A program made the translations under genes and the position numbers. DNA of 64,000 nucleotides from Bacteroidota bacterium. GTDB lineage: Bacteria > Bacteroidota > Bacteroidia > Chitinophagales > Saprospiraceae. Under the pieces are notes generated by a model that saw only the letters and a list, made by a program, of their open reading frames with translations, did no database searches and was not told where the DNA came from. The stretch is from positions 1 to 64,000 of the forward strand of contig CAUJEY010000190.1 in assembly GCA_963169325.1 (NCBI GenBank), written 5' to 3'. Positions 34,436-43,070 of this stretch are shown piece by piece. Within the stretch, counting starts at the first letter, position 1. Every line of letters starts with the position of its first letter.

Positions 34436-37400
34436 ATGGCGCAAACATCTACTTTTCAACGGCCGGCCGGCGGCTTGTTTTTTTCCTCCATCGGCATCCT
34501 GTTTTTTTTGCTTTTTAACGCTTGTCAAAACGACAAACCAGCCGGCAGCAGCGGCACCTCAGGCGACGTTGCGCCCCCGGCCGACGCGCTGTTCCAAAAG
34601 GTGCCATCGGCAGAAAGCAATATCCGCTTCGCCAATAATTTCAAAGAGGATTTTTATAACAACATTATCCGGAACCCCAATTTCTATAACGGCGGCGGGG
34701 TCGGCATCATCGACGTAAACAAGGACGGCAAACCGGATATCTTTTTTACCTCTACTACCGGCGCCTGTAAACTGTACCTCAACGAGGGCGGTATGAAGTT
34801 CCGCGACATCACCAAAATGGCCGGCGTGGCCGCCGAAAAAGGCTTTAAATCCGGCGTGACCATTGCCGACGTCAACGGCGACGGGTGGCCCGATATCTAT
34901 TTGTGCCGCACGGGTCTCCAGCCCGGCGACGATCGCCGCAACCTCCTGTTCATCAACAACTGGAACAATACCTTCAGCGAAAGCGCCGCCGACTACGGGG
35001 TGGACGACCCCTCCCCCAGCAACCACGCCAACTTTTTCGACTACGACAACGACGGCGACCTCGACCTGTATGTGCTCAATTTTCCCGCCGATTTCGACCT
35101 GGCTCACCGCATGGACCTGGAAAAATTGCCCAGCGGAAAAATTACGCGCAACACAAAACCACACACTGAATTCGATTCCGACCGGCTATACCGTAACAAC
35201 GGCTTTACGCCCGCCCCACCCGGAACGACGCCCGCCCCTTCATCGCCGGCCGGCAAACCCTTCACCGACATCAGCAAACAAGCCGGCATTGATAACCGCG
35301 CCTTCGGACTCAGCAGCCTGGCGCTCGACTGGAACGGCGACCACTACCCCGATATCCTCGTCGCCAACGACTACCTCGAACCCGATTTTTTTTATATCAA
35401 TAACCGCAACGGCGCCTTCACCGATCAAACGCACAAAAGTTTCCGTCATATCAGCGCGCATACCATGGGCACCGATGCTGCGGATATCAACGGCGACGGC
35501 CTGCCCGACCTCCTAGCGCTGGACATGCTTGCCGAAGAATATCCGCGCCAAAAACGGCTCACAACGGTCATGCTGAACCAGCGTTACAAAATGCTGGTCG
35601 GCTACGGTTACTGGCCGCAAATGATGCGCAACGTACTGCAACTCAACAACGGACCGGCGCCCGGCGCATCGGGCGCCCCCGGGGGAACGCCCTCCTTCAG
35701 CGAGATCGGTTGCCTGGCCGGTATTTTTCAAACCGACTGGAGTTGGAGCGTGCTCTCCCAGGATTACGACCTGGACGGCTGGCCGGATATTTTTATCACC
35801 AACGGCTACCCGCGCGACGTGACCGATCTCGATTATGTGCAGTTCACCGACGATTCGATCCAGCGCAATTTCGGCGGCGTCAGCCCCGAACAGTTTAAAA
35901 CCATCGACGATTACCTCAACCTTATTCCCTCCAATCCGCAGCGCAACTACATGTACCGCAACCGGGGCGACCTGACGTTTGAAAACAAAACCATCGACTG
36001 GGGATTTACCGACAAAACGTTTTCCAACGGCGCTGCTTACGCCGACCTGGACAACGACGGCGACCTCGACCTGGTGGTGAACAACGCGGGTAGCGAGGCG
36101 CTGCTCTACCGGAACACCGCCGCCGATCGCAAAAAAGGCGCCTGGCTGGAACTGCATTTCGAGGGCCCGCCTGGCAATATCGCGGCCTTTCACACCGTCG
36201 CCCGCGTGACGGCCGGCAACCGAACCTGGCAACAGGAACTCACGCCCGTGCGGGGCTTTTACTCCTGCCAGCAACCCATGCTGCATTTCGGCCTTGGCGA
36301 TGCCGGCAAAATCGACAAAATTGAAGTGCTTTTCCCGCCGGGAAATAAACTGCTCGTCCTGGAAAATCAGGCCGTCAATCAGCGACTGACCCTGAACATA
36401 AAAGACGCCAAACCGGGCAGCCTGACCACCCTGCCCCCCGCGCAAACGAATTTTTTCCAGGAAATAACCGGCCCTGAAAAGCCGGACTTCACCCACCGCG
36501 AAGACGAATACGAAGACTTCGACCACGAGCGCCTGCTGCCCTGGCGCATGTCGACCCCCGGGCCCCGTATCGCTTCGGGCGATGTAAACGGCGACCGGCT
36601 CGACGATTTTTATATCGGCGGCGCAGCCAACTCGGCCGGGGCGCTGTTTGTACAAACTGCCGACGGCCGTTTTACCCGCTCCGCGCAAAAAACCTGGGAC
36701 GCCGATGCCGCCGCCGAAGACACCGGTGCAACCTTCTTCGATGCCGACGGCGATAGCGACCTGGATCTGTTCGTGGCCGGCGGCGGCAACAGTGCCCCGG
36801 CCGGCGATGCGCGCTACCAACCCCGGCTGTATCTCAACGACAGCCGCGGCAATTTCACCCGCGCCGCCCAGGCCCTGCCCGTTATCACCGACAGCGGCTC
36901 CGCGGTGGCCACTTTCGACTACGACAACGATGGCGACCTCGATGTATTTCTCGGCGGCTGGTGCGTGCCGGGCGCGTATCCGGTTACGCCCGGCAGTTAT
37001 GTTTTGCGCAACGATAAAGGAACCTTTTCTAATGTCACCGCCCAGGTGGCGCCCGGCTTCGCCAAATGCGGTATGGTGCGCGCCATCGCCTTCGCCGATT
37101 TGAACGGCGACCAGAAAGCCGAAATATTGGTGGCCGGCGAATGGATGCCCCTCACCGTTTTTCTGTTTAAAAACGGCAAATTTGAGGATGCCACCACGGC
37201 GTTCGGGCTCGACCAAACCCACGGCTACTGGCGCAGCCTGGCCGCGGCCGATTTCGACGGCGACGGCGACATTGATTTTATCGCCGGAAATCTGGGGCTG
37301 AACTCCCGGCTCATGGCTTCCCGGGAAGCGCCGCTGACTATTTATGCCAAAGATTTTGACAACAATGGCAGTATTGACCCATTGATGTGCTACACCAAAA

Positions 37401-37930
37401 ACGGAACGGAGTACCCGCTGGCGCTGCGCGAAGTGTTGCTGAAACAATTGCCTCCGCTAAAAAAGAAGTTTGTGCGCAACGCCCCTTATGCCGACGCGAC
37501 GCTGGAAGACGTGTACCCCCGCAACGAACTGAATACCGCGCAACGATTTATTGCCACGGAGTTGCGTTCCGCGTATTTTGAAAATCAGGGCGGAAAATTT
37601 GTCCTGAAACCGCTGCCCAACCTCGCCCAGGCTGCCCCGGCAAATGCTATTATCGTACTGGATGTAAATAAAGACGGCAAACAGGATATCGTACTGGCCG
37701 GCAACGACTACGGCCAACAGGTGGAAACCGGCGCCATCGACGCCGGAAACGGGCTGGTGCTGCTCAACGAGGGTAAAGGTAATTTCAAACCGGCGCCTGG
37801 CTGTTTGTCGGGACTTTGGGCGGACAAGGATGCCCGCAGTCTTGCGCTGGTGCGCGCGGCGCAGCAAAAAATGCTGCTGCTGGTGGGCAATAGCAATGAT
37901 AGAATGCAGGTTTTTGAACTCCGGCAGTAA
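34436..37930 (+). CDS. FG-GAP/VCBS repeat lipoprotein with ASPIC/UnbV domain
   Basis: The protein has 1164 aa from ATG 34436; ATG 34379 would add 19 residues but leave just 26 bp to the divergent gene. The lipobox LLFNAC near residues 25-30 predicts a lipoprotein. Many calcium-binding FG-GAP/VCBS loops follow (DVNKDGKPDIFF, DVNGDGWPDIYL, DYDNDGDLDLYVL, DLDNDGDLDLVVN). ASPIC/UnbV lies near 600-680 (GAWLELHFEGPPGNIAAFHT, then GFYSCQQPMLHFGLGDAGKI). A second VCBS block follows and the end is LLLVGNSNDRMQVFELRQ. Such proteins are usually cell-surface, often next to glycan-use genes. The GH30-like gene follows after 11 bp. Confidence 0.92.
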   Translation: MAQTSTFQRPAGGLFFSSIGILFFLLFNACQNDKPAGSSGTSGDVAPPADALFQKVPSAESNIRFANNFKEDFYNNIIRNPNFYNGGGVGIIDVNKDGKPDIFFTSTTGACKLYLNEGGMKFRDITKMAGVAAEKGFKSGVTIADVNGDGWPDIYLCRTGLQPGDDRRNLLFINNWNNTFSESAADYGVDDPSPSNHANFFDYDNDGDLDLYVLNFPADFDLAHRMDLEKLPSGKITRNTKPHTEFDSDRLYRNNGFTPAPPGTTPAPSSPAGKPFTDISKQAGIDNRAFGLSSLALDWNGDHYPDILVANDYLEPDFFYINNRNGAFTDQTHKSFRHISAHTMGTDAADINGDGLPDLLALDMLAEEYPRQKRLTTVMLNQRYKMLVGYGYWPQMMRNVLQLNNGPAPGASGAPGGTPSFSEIGCLAGIFQTDWSWSVLSQDYDLDGWPDIFITNGYPRDVTDLDYVQFTDDSIQRNFGGVSPEQFKTIDDYLNLIPSNPQRNYMYRNRGDLTFENKTIDWGFTDKTFSNGAAYADLDNDGDLDLVVNNAGSEALLYRNTAADRKKGAWLELHFEGPPGNIAAFHTVARVTAGNRTWQQELTPVRGFYSCQQPMLHFGLGDAGKIDKIEVLFPPGNKLLVLENQAVNQRLTLNIKDAKPGSLTTLPPAQTNFFQEITGPEKPDFTHREDEYEDFDHERLLPWRMSTPGPRIASGDVNGDRLDDFYIGGAANSAGALFVQTADGRFTRSAQKTWDADAAAEDTGATFFDADGDSDLDLFVAGGGNSAPAGDARYQPRLYLNDSRGNFTRAAQALPVITDSGSAVATFDYDNDGDLDVFLGGWCVPGAYPVTPGSYVLRNDKGTFSNVTAQVAPGFAKCGMVRAIAFADLNGDQKAEILVAGEWMPLTVFLFKNGKFEDATTAFGLDQTHGYWRSLAAADFDGDGDIDFIAGNLGLNSRLMASREAPLTIYAKDFDNNGSIDPLMCYTKNGTEYPLALREVLLKQLPPLKKKFVRNAPYADATLEDVYPRNELNTAQRFIATELRSAYFENQGGKFVLKPLPNLAQAAPANAIIVLDVNKDGKQDIVLAGNDYGQQVETGAIDAGNGLVLLNEGKGNFKPAPGCLSGLWADKDARSLALVRAAQQKMLLLVGNSNDRMQVFELRQ

Positions 37931-37941
37931 AATTCCACAAC

Positions 37942-39987
37942 ATGAAAACAATTCAATATTGCGCCTTCCTCCTCCTGGCCCTCCCTTGCACCCTCTATGC
38001 ACAAACCATTCAGGTTAATATCCGCACCGCCGAACGCCAACAGGTGATCGACGGCTTCGGCGCACACCAGGGCAACAACGAAACCAATGCCGCCTGGTGG
38101 CAGCAGTTGTATTACGACGATTTGGGCGCCTCCATCTATCGTGTTGACCTGACGCCGCGCCTGGTGGCACCGTATTCCAACCTGAGTTACCATTCGCCCT
38201 GGTTTATGGGCTCGGCTACCAACAGCGTGTTCAACCTGGAAGATCCCGACAACCCCAACGGACCGGAAAACAACCGTGTGCGCACGTATACCGGGCCGCA
38301 GGATTATTCCCGGACCTTCGGCGGCCTGCAGGCGCCGATTGCCGTGATGGGCCCCGATATTGATGAAAACGTCCAGTATTTTACCTACCCCAACGACGGG
38401 GCCATACAAGCCGGGTTGAACCGGAAGACTCAATTAGGCGACTTCAAACTGACCGGCGCGCTGTGGTCGCCCGTGCCTTGGGTAAAAATATCTTCGGGCA
38501 ACAACTACGACCAGAACTGGTGGCCCGGGCCCGTGGCGGGTACGCCCTGGCCTTTTGTGTGGGGCGGCAACTTCGCCGGCGGCCGGCTCGACGTGTCCGG
38601 CACGCCCCTGGCGGTATTCGACGATTCTGCGCAGGGCGGCTCGGGGCCCACGAGCGCACTGACGCAGTTTGCGCGCAGTACGGCGGCCTATATCCGGGGT
38701 TATCAACAGCATTTCGGCGTGCAGTTTTACGCCATCAGTATCCAGAACGAACTCAATTTCGAGCAATTTTACAACAGCGCGACGTACCCGCTTTCTGCGC
38801 AATACCTCACCGCGCTCAAGGCCATCCGCGCGGAATTTGACCAACACGACGACCTGAAAAACATCCGCCTCATGGGCCCCGAAGACCTGCTGGGCGGCGA
38901 TGCTTATGGCCTTTGGGAATACGGCGGCCCCGTACACAAAAACCTGCAATACCTCCGCAATATCGCCGCCGACCCGGTGGCTGCCGCCGCGCTGGATTTC
39001 TTTTGTATACACGGATACGACAGCGACGGGGCCAGTTCGGCGGGCGCCAGCCCCACGTCGTGGAACTGGTGGGCCAACGGCTGGCAGGCTAGTCCTGCGC
39101 CCGGCATTCCGGCCAACGTGCAGGGCTTTACCGCCTTCGGCAAAAAATCGTGGATGACGGAAACCTCCGGCGAAAAGGCAGCATGGCTGTTTCCCGCCGC
39201 CGGCTTCCCAAATAACGGCGGCTGGAGCCTTGCCCTGAAAATACATCAGGCACTCACTACCGGCCGCGAAAGCGCCTGGCTGTACTGGACGTTTACAGAA
39301 TCGGCCGATAACGGCGGCGTCAGCGATTTTGCGCTGAGCAACCAGGCTGCCGGCGCCAACGCGCCGAAATACGTGGCGGCCAAACATTTTTTCAAATACA
39401 TCCGGCCCGGGGCGTTCCGGGTAAATACGAATGTTGTCGGTTCCGGCGAGTTGTTGTCCAGCGCCTACGTACACGATGCAGACGGGAGTATGACGATTGT
39501 ATTGGTGAACACTTCCGCTACGCCCAAAACGGCCACCGTGAATTTGCAGGATGCCGCGAGCCATCCCCTTTCGTTCAGCGCTTTTAGTTCCTCCAATGGC
39601 AACTATTGGCAACAAAGTACCGCTCCGGTATCGGGAAACGCCTTGACGGTGACGACGCCGGGGTACGGGGTGGTTACCTTGTACGGAAGCGGGTACACGT
39701 CTTCCACCCGGGAATCGGCCGATGCCGGTTTCACTTTGTACCAAAACACGCCGAATCCGTTTAATGACCGGACGACCATTCGTTACCGTCTGGACCGGCG
39801 TTTGCCCCTGCGGCTGACGGTACAGGATTTAAGCGGAAAAACGATTGCCGTTTTGGTGGATGCGGTGCAAGGAGCGGGGGAATATGCGGTGGATTTCAGT
39901 GCGGCTGGATTGCCGGCAGGGGTGTATGGGTATAGTTTGGAAACGGACGGGCAACGGGTGGGGCGGTGGATGGAGGTGGGGCGGTAG
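37942..39987 (+). CDS. GH30-like secreted glycosidase with T9SS sorting tail
   Basis: This 681-aa protein has a signal peptide (MKTIQYCAFLLLALPCTLYA). The catalytic barrel starts QQVIDGFGAHQGN, as in GH30 glucosylceramidase/xylanase-type enzymes. The likely acid/base is Glu270 in YAISIQNE and the likely nucleophile Glu407 in SWMTETSGE. A beta-sandwich follows the barrel (about 490-590). The last 80 residues are a type IX secretion sorting domain (FTLYQNTPNPFNDRTTIRYR, then GVYGYSLETDGQRVGRWMEV). Hence it is exported to the surface or medium and acts on a polysaccharide, substrate unknown. It sits in an operon-like pair with the VCBS lipoprotein. Confidence 0.88.
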   Translation: MKTIQYCAFLLLALPCTLYAQTIQVNIRTAERQQVIDGFGAHQGNNETNAAWWQQLYYDDLGASIYRVDLTPRLVAPYSNLSYHSPWFMGSATNSVFNLEDPDNPNGPENNRVRTYTGPQDYSRTFGGLQAPIAVMGPDIDENVQYFTYPNDGAIQAGLNRKTQLGDFKLTGALWSPVPWVKISSGNNYDQNWWPGPVAGTPWPFVWGGNFAGGRLDVSGTPLAVFDDSAQGGSGPTSALTQFARSTAAYIRGYQQHFGVQFYAISIQNELNFEQFYNSATYPLSAQYLTALKAIRAEFDQHDDLKNIRLMGPEDLLGGDAYGLWEYGGPVHKNLQYLRNIAADPVAAAALDFFCIHGYDSDGASSAGASPTSWNWWANGWQASPAPGIPANVQGFTAFGKKSWMTETSGEKAAWLFPAAGFPNNGGWSLALKIHQALTTGRESAWLYWTFTESADNGGVSDFALSNQAAGANAPKYVAAKHFFKYIRPGAFRVNTNVVGSGELLSSAYVHDADGSMTIVLVNTSATPKTATVNLQDAASHPLSFSAFSSSNGNYWQQSTAPVSGNALTVTTPGYGVVTLYGSGYTSSTRESADAGFTLYQNTPNPFNDRTTIRYRLDRRLPLRLTVQDLSGKTIAVLVDAVQGAGEYAVDFSAAGLPAGVYGYSLETDGQRVGRWMEVGR

Positions 39988-40045
39988 GGGTACGTAAAGC
40001 CGGCTCATAAGTCCTGCAGAAAATTTTCTTGCGACGATTATTTGG

Positions 40046-40125
40046 TCTCCCGCAGATTTCGCAGATCAACGCAGATATTTATTTTGACAACTTGAAAAAA
40101 TAATCTGCGAAATCTGCGAGAGACA
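40046..40125. repeat. Inverted repeat of GCAGATTTCGCAGAT words
   Basis: Arms 40046-40067 and 40104-40125 pair over 22 bp with one mismatch; the adjoining AT bases extend the stem. It is downstream of the GH30-like gene and convergent with the TIR gene, so it may end transcription. No gene is seen in 39988-40335. Confidence 0.8.
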
Positions 40126-40143
40126 AAATAATACCTGCTGTGG

Positions 40144-40223
40144 GGCGAATTTTTAATTCGCCTTTGACGTGGGCGAATTAAAAATTCGCCTGCTGTTGAG
40201 CGTCTTCAGACGCTCGACAGCAG
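40144..40223. repeat. Two adjacent hairpins downstream of the TIR-FGE gene
   Basis: GGCGAATTTTTAATTCGCC at 40144-40162 is complementary to 40172-40190 (19 bp, perfect). Right next to it, 40190-40204 pairs with 40209-40223 (15 bp, one mismatch) around a TTCA loop. They lie about 110-190 bp past the stop of the minus-strand TIR-FGE gene. Confidence 0.85.
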
Positions 40224-40335
40224 GTTCGCGGGTTATGCGTAGCGAAGGCTCGGCGGTAAAGAGGTTGAATAACAAGCGTGTATCCAACCTTGCTGTCGCC
40301 TGCCCCGGGACCTCGAGGGTAAAAATATCAAAGGC

Positions 40336-42081
40336 TCATTTCGTTCTGGCCAGACGGAAACCCGTGTCGCTGTAGCGATAACCGGGTGCGCCGTAGTCGC
40401 GATCCACCACACGGCAATACTGCGGGTAGCTGCCCCACGACCCACCGCGCAAGACACAGCCGGAGCCTGAGGTTGGACCAGTGGGATTCGTTTGACTACC
40501 GGAGGAATAAGAGCCGTACCAGTCAAAGCACCATTCCCACACATTACCGCTCATGTCGTGCAGTCCCACCGCGTTAGGGCTGTTTAGACTGCCGACGGGT
40601 ACGGTCTTTTGGCGATAAATTACTGTTGTTGAGTATGTTTTTTGGAAAGCAATACTACCGTTAAAATTAATTTCCTTGGGGTCGGCGATGTCTTTCCCAT
40701 TACCGAAACGCACTTTTTGGCCGCGCTGGCGCGCCGCGAACTCCCATTCTGCCTCGGTGGGCAGGCGGTAGCCGCCGGCGTTCCAATCGGCTGTCACTTT
40801 GTCGCCGGTAAAGGTATACACCTTGGTCAAACCCTGTTTTTCGCTTAGCCAGTTGCAGTAAGTAACAGCGTCGTTCCAACTGACGTGGATGACCGGGTGA
40901 TTATCCCCCGTCCTTACGTTGCCCTGTTCGTCGTGCCGCCAGTTGACGTCATTTTCTGTAACCCAACTGCTACCATTGTAAATATAACTGCCGCCGCCTT
41001 TTTCCGCGTCAGTTTTGTAGCGGGTGTCATCTATGAATGTTTTGAACTCGCGCAACGTCAATTCAGTTTTGCTCAGGTAAAAGCTGCTGAGTGTAACCGA
41101 ATGCACCGGCTTTTCATCACTGTCGCTATTATCACCCATCACGTCGCCCATGTCGAACGTGCCGCCTTGTACCAATGCCATCTCAAATCCCGATTTTCCA
41201 TGCATTAAGGAATCCCTGTACTCTGATAAAGTTGGGGATAATATCTTAACTGCGATAGCCTCTCCCTTTTCATCACCATAAAACATTCTTAACAGTAGCC
41301 AAATAACAAATATTAGTACAAATACACTACCTCCAATAATGGCAAAGGATGGTTGCTTCTTTTTAATTTCCCAAGTAATTTGCCTTGCGTACCGCTCCCG
41401 ATTTTCTTGTATGCGACGCTCCAGCTCTTCGCTACGGTACATGGTCTCGGCTTCCCGTTCGCGGCGTTCCTGTTCCTCCTTGGTGCGCTGTACTATCTCG
41501 CGCCGTTCCCGTTCGCTACGCTCACGGGCGGCGCGTTCGGCATCCGCTTTTTTCTGTTCGGCAACCCGGCGCTTGCGTTCTTCCACATTGCGGGCATCCT
41601 GCTCCTTGTGCGTTTCCGCTTCGCGCATCAAGTCGATCGTCCGTTTTAGTCCTGCCACCACGTCGAGCCAAGCCTCGTCGCGCTCGTGCCAGTGGCGGCG
41701 GTCGGTCACAGGGTGGCCGTCGGTGGGCAGGGCCTGCAGGCGGCTGATGACGGGGTCGTCGCCGAAGGCGCAGGGGCGCACGATGATGGGCAGCACTTTT
41801 GCCTCGCCTTTTTCGTGGCGACTGAGCGCGTATTTGATCTCTACATCGTGTATGTAAGCGGAATTGAAATAGGCCGAACTGACGAGGATGAGGATAATGT
41901 CGGCGGTGTCGAGGTTGCGTACAATTTCTTTCTCCCAATCCACGCCGGGATTTATTTCCCGGTCGCTCCACACCTTGATGCGGCCCGCGTTTTCGAGCGG
42001 GCGCAGCTGGCCGCGCAGTTCATCGAGGTACTGCGCGTCTTCGCGGGCATAGATGGTGAAAACTTTGTAGGGTTGCGGCAT
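40336..42081 (-). CDS. TIR-coiled coil-TM-FGE protein with DGR-like variable C-terminus
   Basis: The 581-aa product has a TIR domain (about 5-145: YKVFTIYAREDAQYLDELRG, IKVWSDREINPGVDWEKEI, DIILILVSSAYFNSAY), a highly charged coiled coil (150-235), one membrane segment (246-267) and a formylglycine-generating-enzyme/sulfatase-modifying-factor fold (about 295-581: ALVQGGTFDMGD, GGYRLPTEAEWEFAARQRG, DMSGNVWEWCFDWYG). The end, from VLRGGSW to GFRLARTK, has conserved pieces separated by NNY codons, the pattern of a DGR variable region. No reverse transcriptase or template repeat is in the window. Likely a membrane recognition/signalling protein, perhaps in defence or cell-cell conflict. Confidence 0.85.
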   Translation of the reverse strand: MPQPYKVFTIYAREDAQYLDELRGQLRPLENAGRIKVWSDREINPGVDWEKEIVRNLDTADIILILVSSAYFNSAYIHDVEIKYALSRHEKGEAKVLPIIVRPCAFGDDPVISRLQALPTDGHPVTDRRHWHERDEAWLDVVAGLKRTIDLMREAETHKEQDARNVEERKRRVAEQKKADAERAARERSERERREIVQRTKEEQERREREAETMYRSEELERRIQENRERYARQITWEIKKKQPSFAIIGGSVFVLIFVIWLLLRMFYGDEKGEAIAVKILSPTLSEYRDSLMHGKSGFEMALVQGGTFDMGDVMGDNSDSDEKPVHSVTLSSFYLSKTELTLREFKTFIDDTRYKTDAEKGGGSYIYNGSSWVTENDVNWRHDEQGNVRTGDNHPVIHVSWNDAVTYCNWLSEKQGLTKVYTFTGDKVTADWNAGGYRLPTEAEWEFAARQRGQKVRFGNGKDIADPKEINFNGSIAFQKTYSTTVIYRQKTVPVGSLNSPNAVGLHDMSGNVWEWCFDWYGSYSSGSQTNPTGPTSGSGCVLRGGSWGSYPQYCRVVDRDYGAPGYRYSDTGFRLARTK

Positions 42082-42109
42082 TTGATGCGCTGGGATAAAT
42101 AGTGCCGGA

Positions 42110-42117
42110 CAAATGTA
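42110..42117 (-). promoter_or_regulatory. Bacteroidota -7 box (TACATTTG) for the TIR-FGE gene
   Basis: Minus-strand TACATTTG fits TAnnTTTG and lies about 29 bp before the ATG at 42081. No matching -33 TTTG was seen at good spacing. Confidence 0.35.
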
Positions 42118-42188
42118 AACAAGAAATCTAGTTTGATCTTACCGGTTTACCAGCGTCACCACAGCAATTTTCGATTTGTACGATCTAC

Positions 42189-42339
42189 CCGGTTTTTGAG
42201 GTGTAGTCTGCGAGGCACGAGCAGGCGACATCTCGAAAACCAGTTAAGAATACACCATTTGAGATTGAATAAAGTGTCGCTTCAACTGTTTTTGAGATGT
42301 CGCCTGCTCGTGCCTCGCAGACTACACCTCAAAAACCGG
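42189..42339. repeat. Near-perfect 57-bp inverted repeat
   Basis: Bases 42189-42245 pair with 42284-42339 with one mismatch and one single-base gap, around a 38-nt AT-rich loop. The gap 42082-42535 between divergent genes has no recognisable coding region; it contains this element plus the glyoxalase promoter. It could be a MITE-like element or a structured RNA. Confidence 0.9.
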
Positions 42340-42464
42340 CCATGCCCCACAAACAGAGAATCGCTGCCGTCACCACCGCTTGTAGCGTTCCGAAATTATA
42401 TCGCCGTCGGTAGAATCAATCATATATGCAGGCTTGTAGGCAAAACCGTTCTCCAAAAAGAATA

Positions 42465-42472
42465 TAACTTTG
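42465..42472 (+). promoter_or_regulatory. Bacteroidota -7 box (TAACTTTG) for the glyoxalase-fold gene
   Basis: TAACTTTG fits TAnnTTTG, 63 bp before the ATG at 42536. A transcript from here would start near 42479, which excludes the longer reading frame that begins at 42470. Confidence 0.45.
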
Positions 42473-42535
42473 TTTAGAAATTATCAACAACGTTACAATC
42501 AAACTACCGGACATTTTCAATTTTCATTTCAACTT

Positions 42536-42907
42536 ATGAACACTCCTTTTCTCGGCCTCCGCACAGTCATTTACCGGGTTAATGATGTAGCCCGCGCTAC
42601 CGAATGGTATGCAAGCGTATTGGGGTTCCCACCCTATTTCAACGAACCCTTCTACGTTAGTTTCAATGTAGGTGGTTACGAATTGGGCCTTCAGCCCGAA
42701 GAGGATGCCGGCCCGGCCAAAGCCGAAAACGTGGAAGCGTACTGGGGGGTGGAAGATATTCAGGCCGAATACGACCGTTTGCTGGCGCTGGGCGCCATGG
42801 AGCACCGCCAAGCACAGGAAGTTGGGGGTGGAATTTGGGTGGCACTGTTGAAAGACCCCTGGGGCAATTTGATCGGACTCATCAAGAATCCGCACTTTCA
42901 GATATAA
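42536..42907 (+). CDS. Glyoxalase/bleomycin-resistance-fold (VOC) protein
   Basis: This 123-aa protein begins MNTPFLGLRTVIYRVNDVAR. It has the VOC fold pattern: ARATEWYASVLGFPPYF, YVSFNVGGYELGLQPEE, EAYWGVEDIQAEYDRLLALG and LLKDPWGNLIGLIKNP. These proteins are metal-dependent lyases, dioxygenases or drug-binding proteins; the substrate cannot be told. The start was chosen at 42536 because it fits the fold and the promoter. It is convergent with aceE across a 40-bp stem. Confidence 0.88.
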   Translation: MNTPFLGLRTVIYRVNDVARATEWYASVLGFPPYFNEPFYVSFNVGGYELGLQPEEDAGPAKAENVEAYWGVEDIQAEYDRLLALGAMEHRQAQEVGGGIWVALLKDPWGNLIGLIKNPHFQI

Positions 42908-42911
42908 ACGG

Positions 42912-43000
42912 GTAGATTACTTTTTTCACCACGGAGACACGGAGTCACGGAGAATAAAACTCCGTGACTCCGTGTCTCCGTGGTGAAAAAAATAATCTAC
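42912..43000. terminator. 40-bp perfect-stem bidirectional terminator candidate
   Basis: Bases 42912-42951 pair with 42961-43000 with one mismatch and a 9-nt loop. The arms carry CACGGAG words and T-runs. It lies between convergent genes (glyoxalase-fold plus strand, aceE minus strand), where a two-way terminator is expected. Confidence 0.75.
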
Positions 43001-43070
43001 GTCGGGCAAAACCGAATATACCCCTTTTGACATACCCCCAATATATGCCGGCGCGCTGCAAGTCCAATAT

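Noticed and set aside
35513..37447. 644-codon open frame antisense to the VCBS gene
   Set aside because: It mirrors the biased codons of the FG-GAP repeats in a GC-rich gene; the plus-strand frame has clear family motifs, a lipobox and proper ends.
38434..39744. 436-codon open frame antisense to the GH30-like gene
   Set aside because: Complement of a gene with signal peptide, catalytic motifs and sorting tail; no domain pattern of its own.
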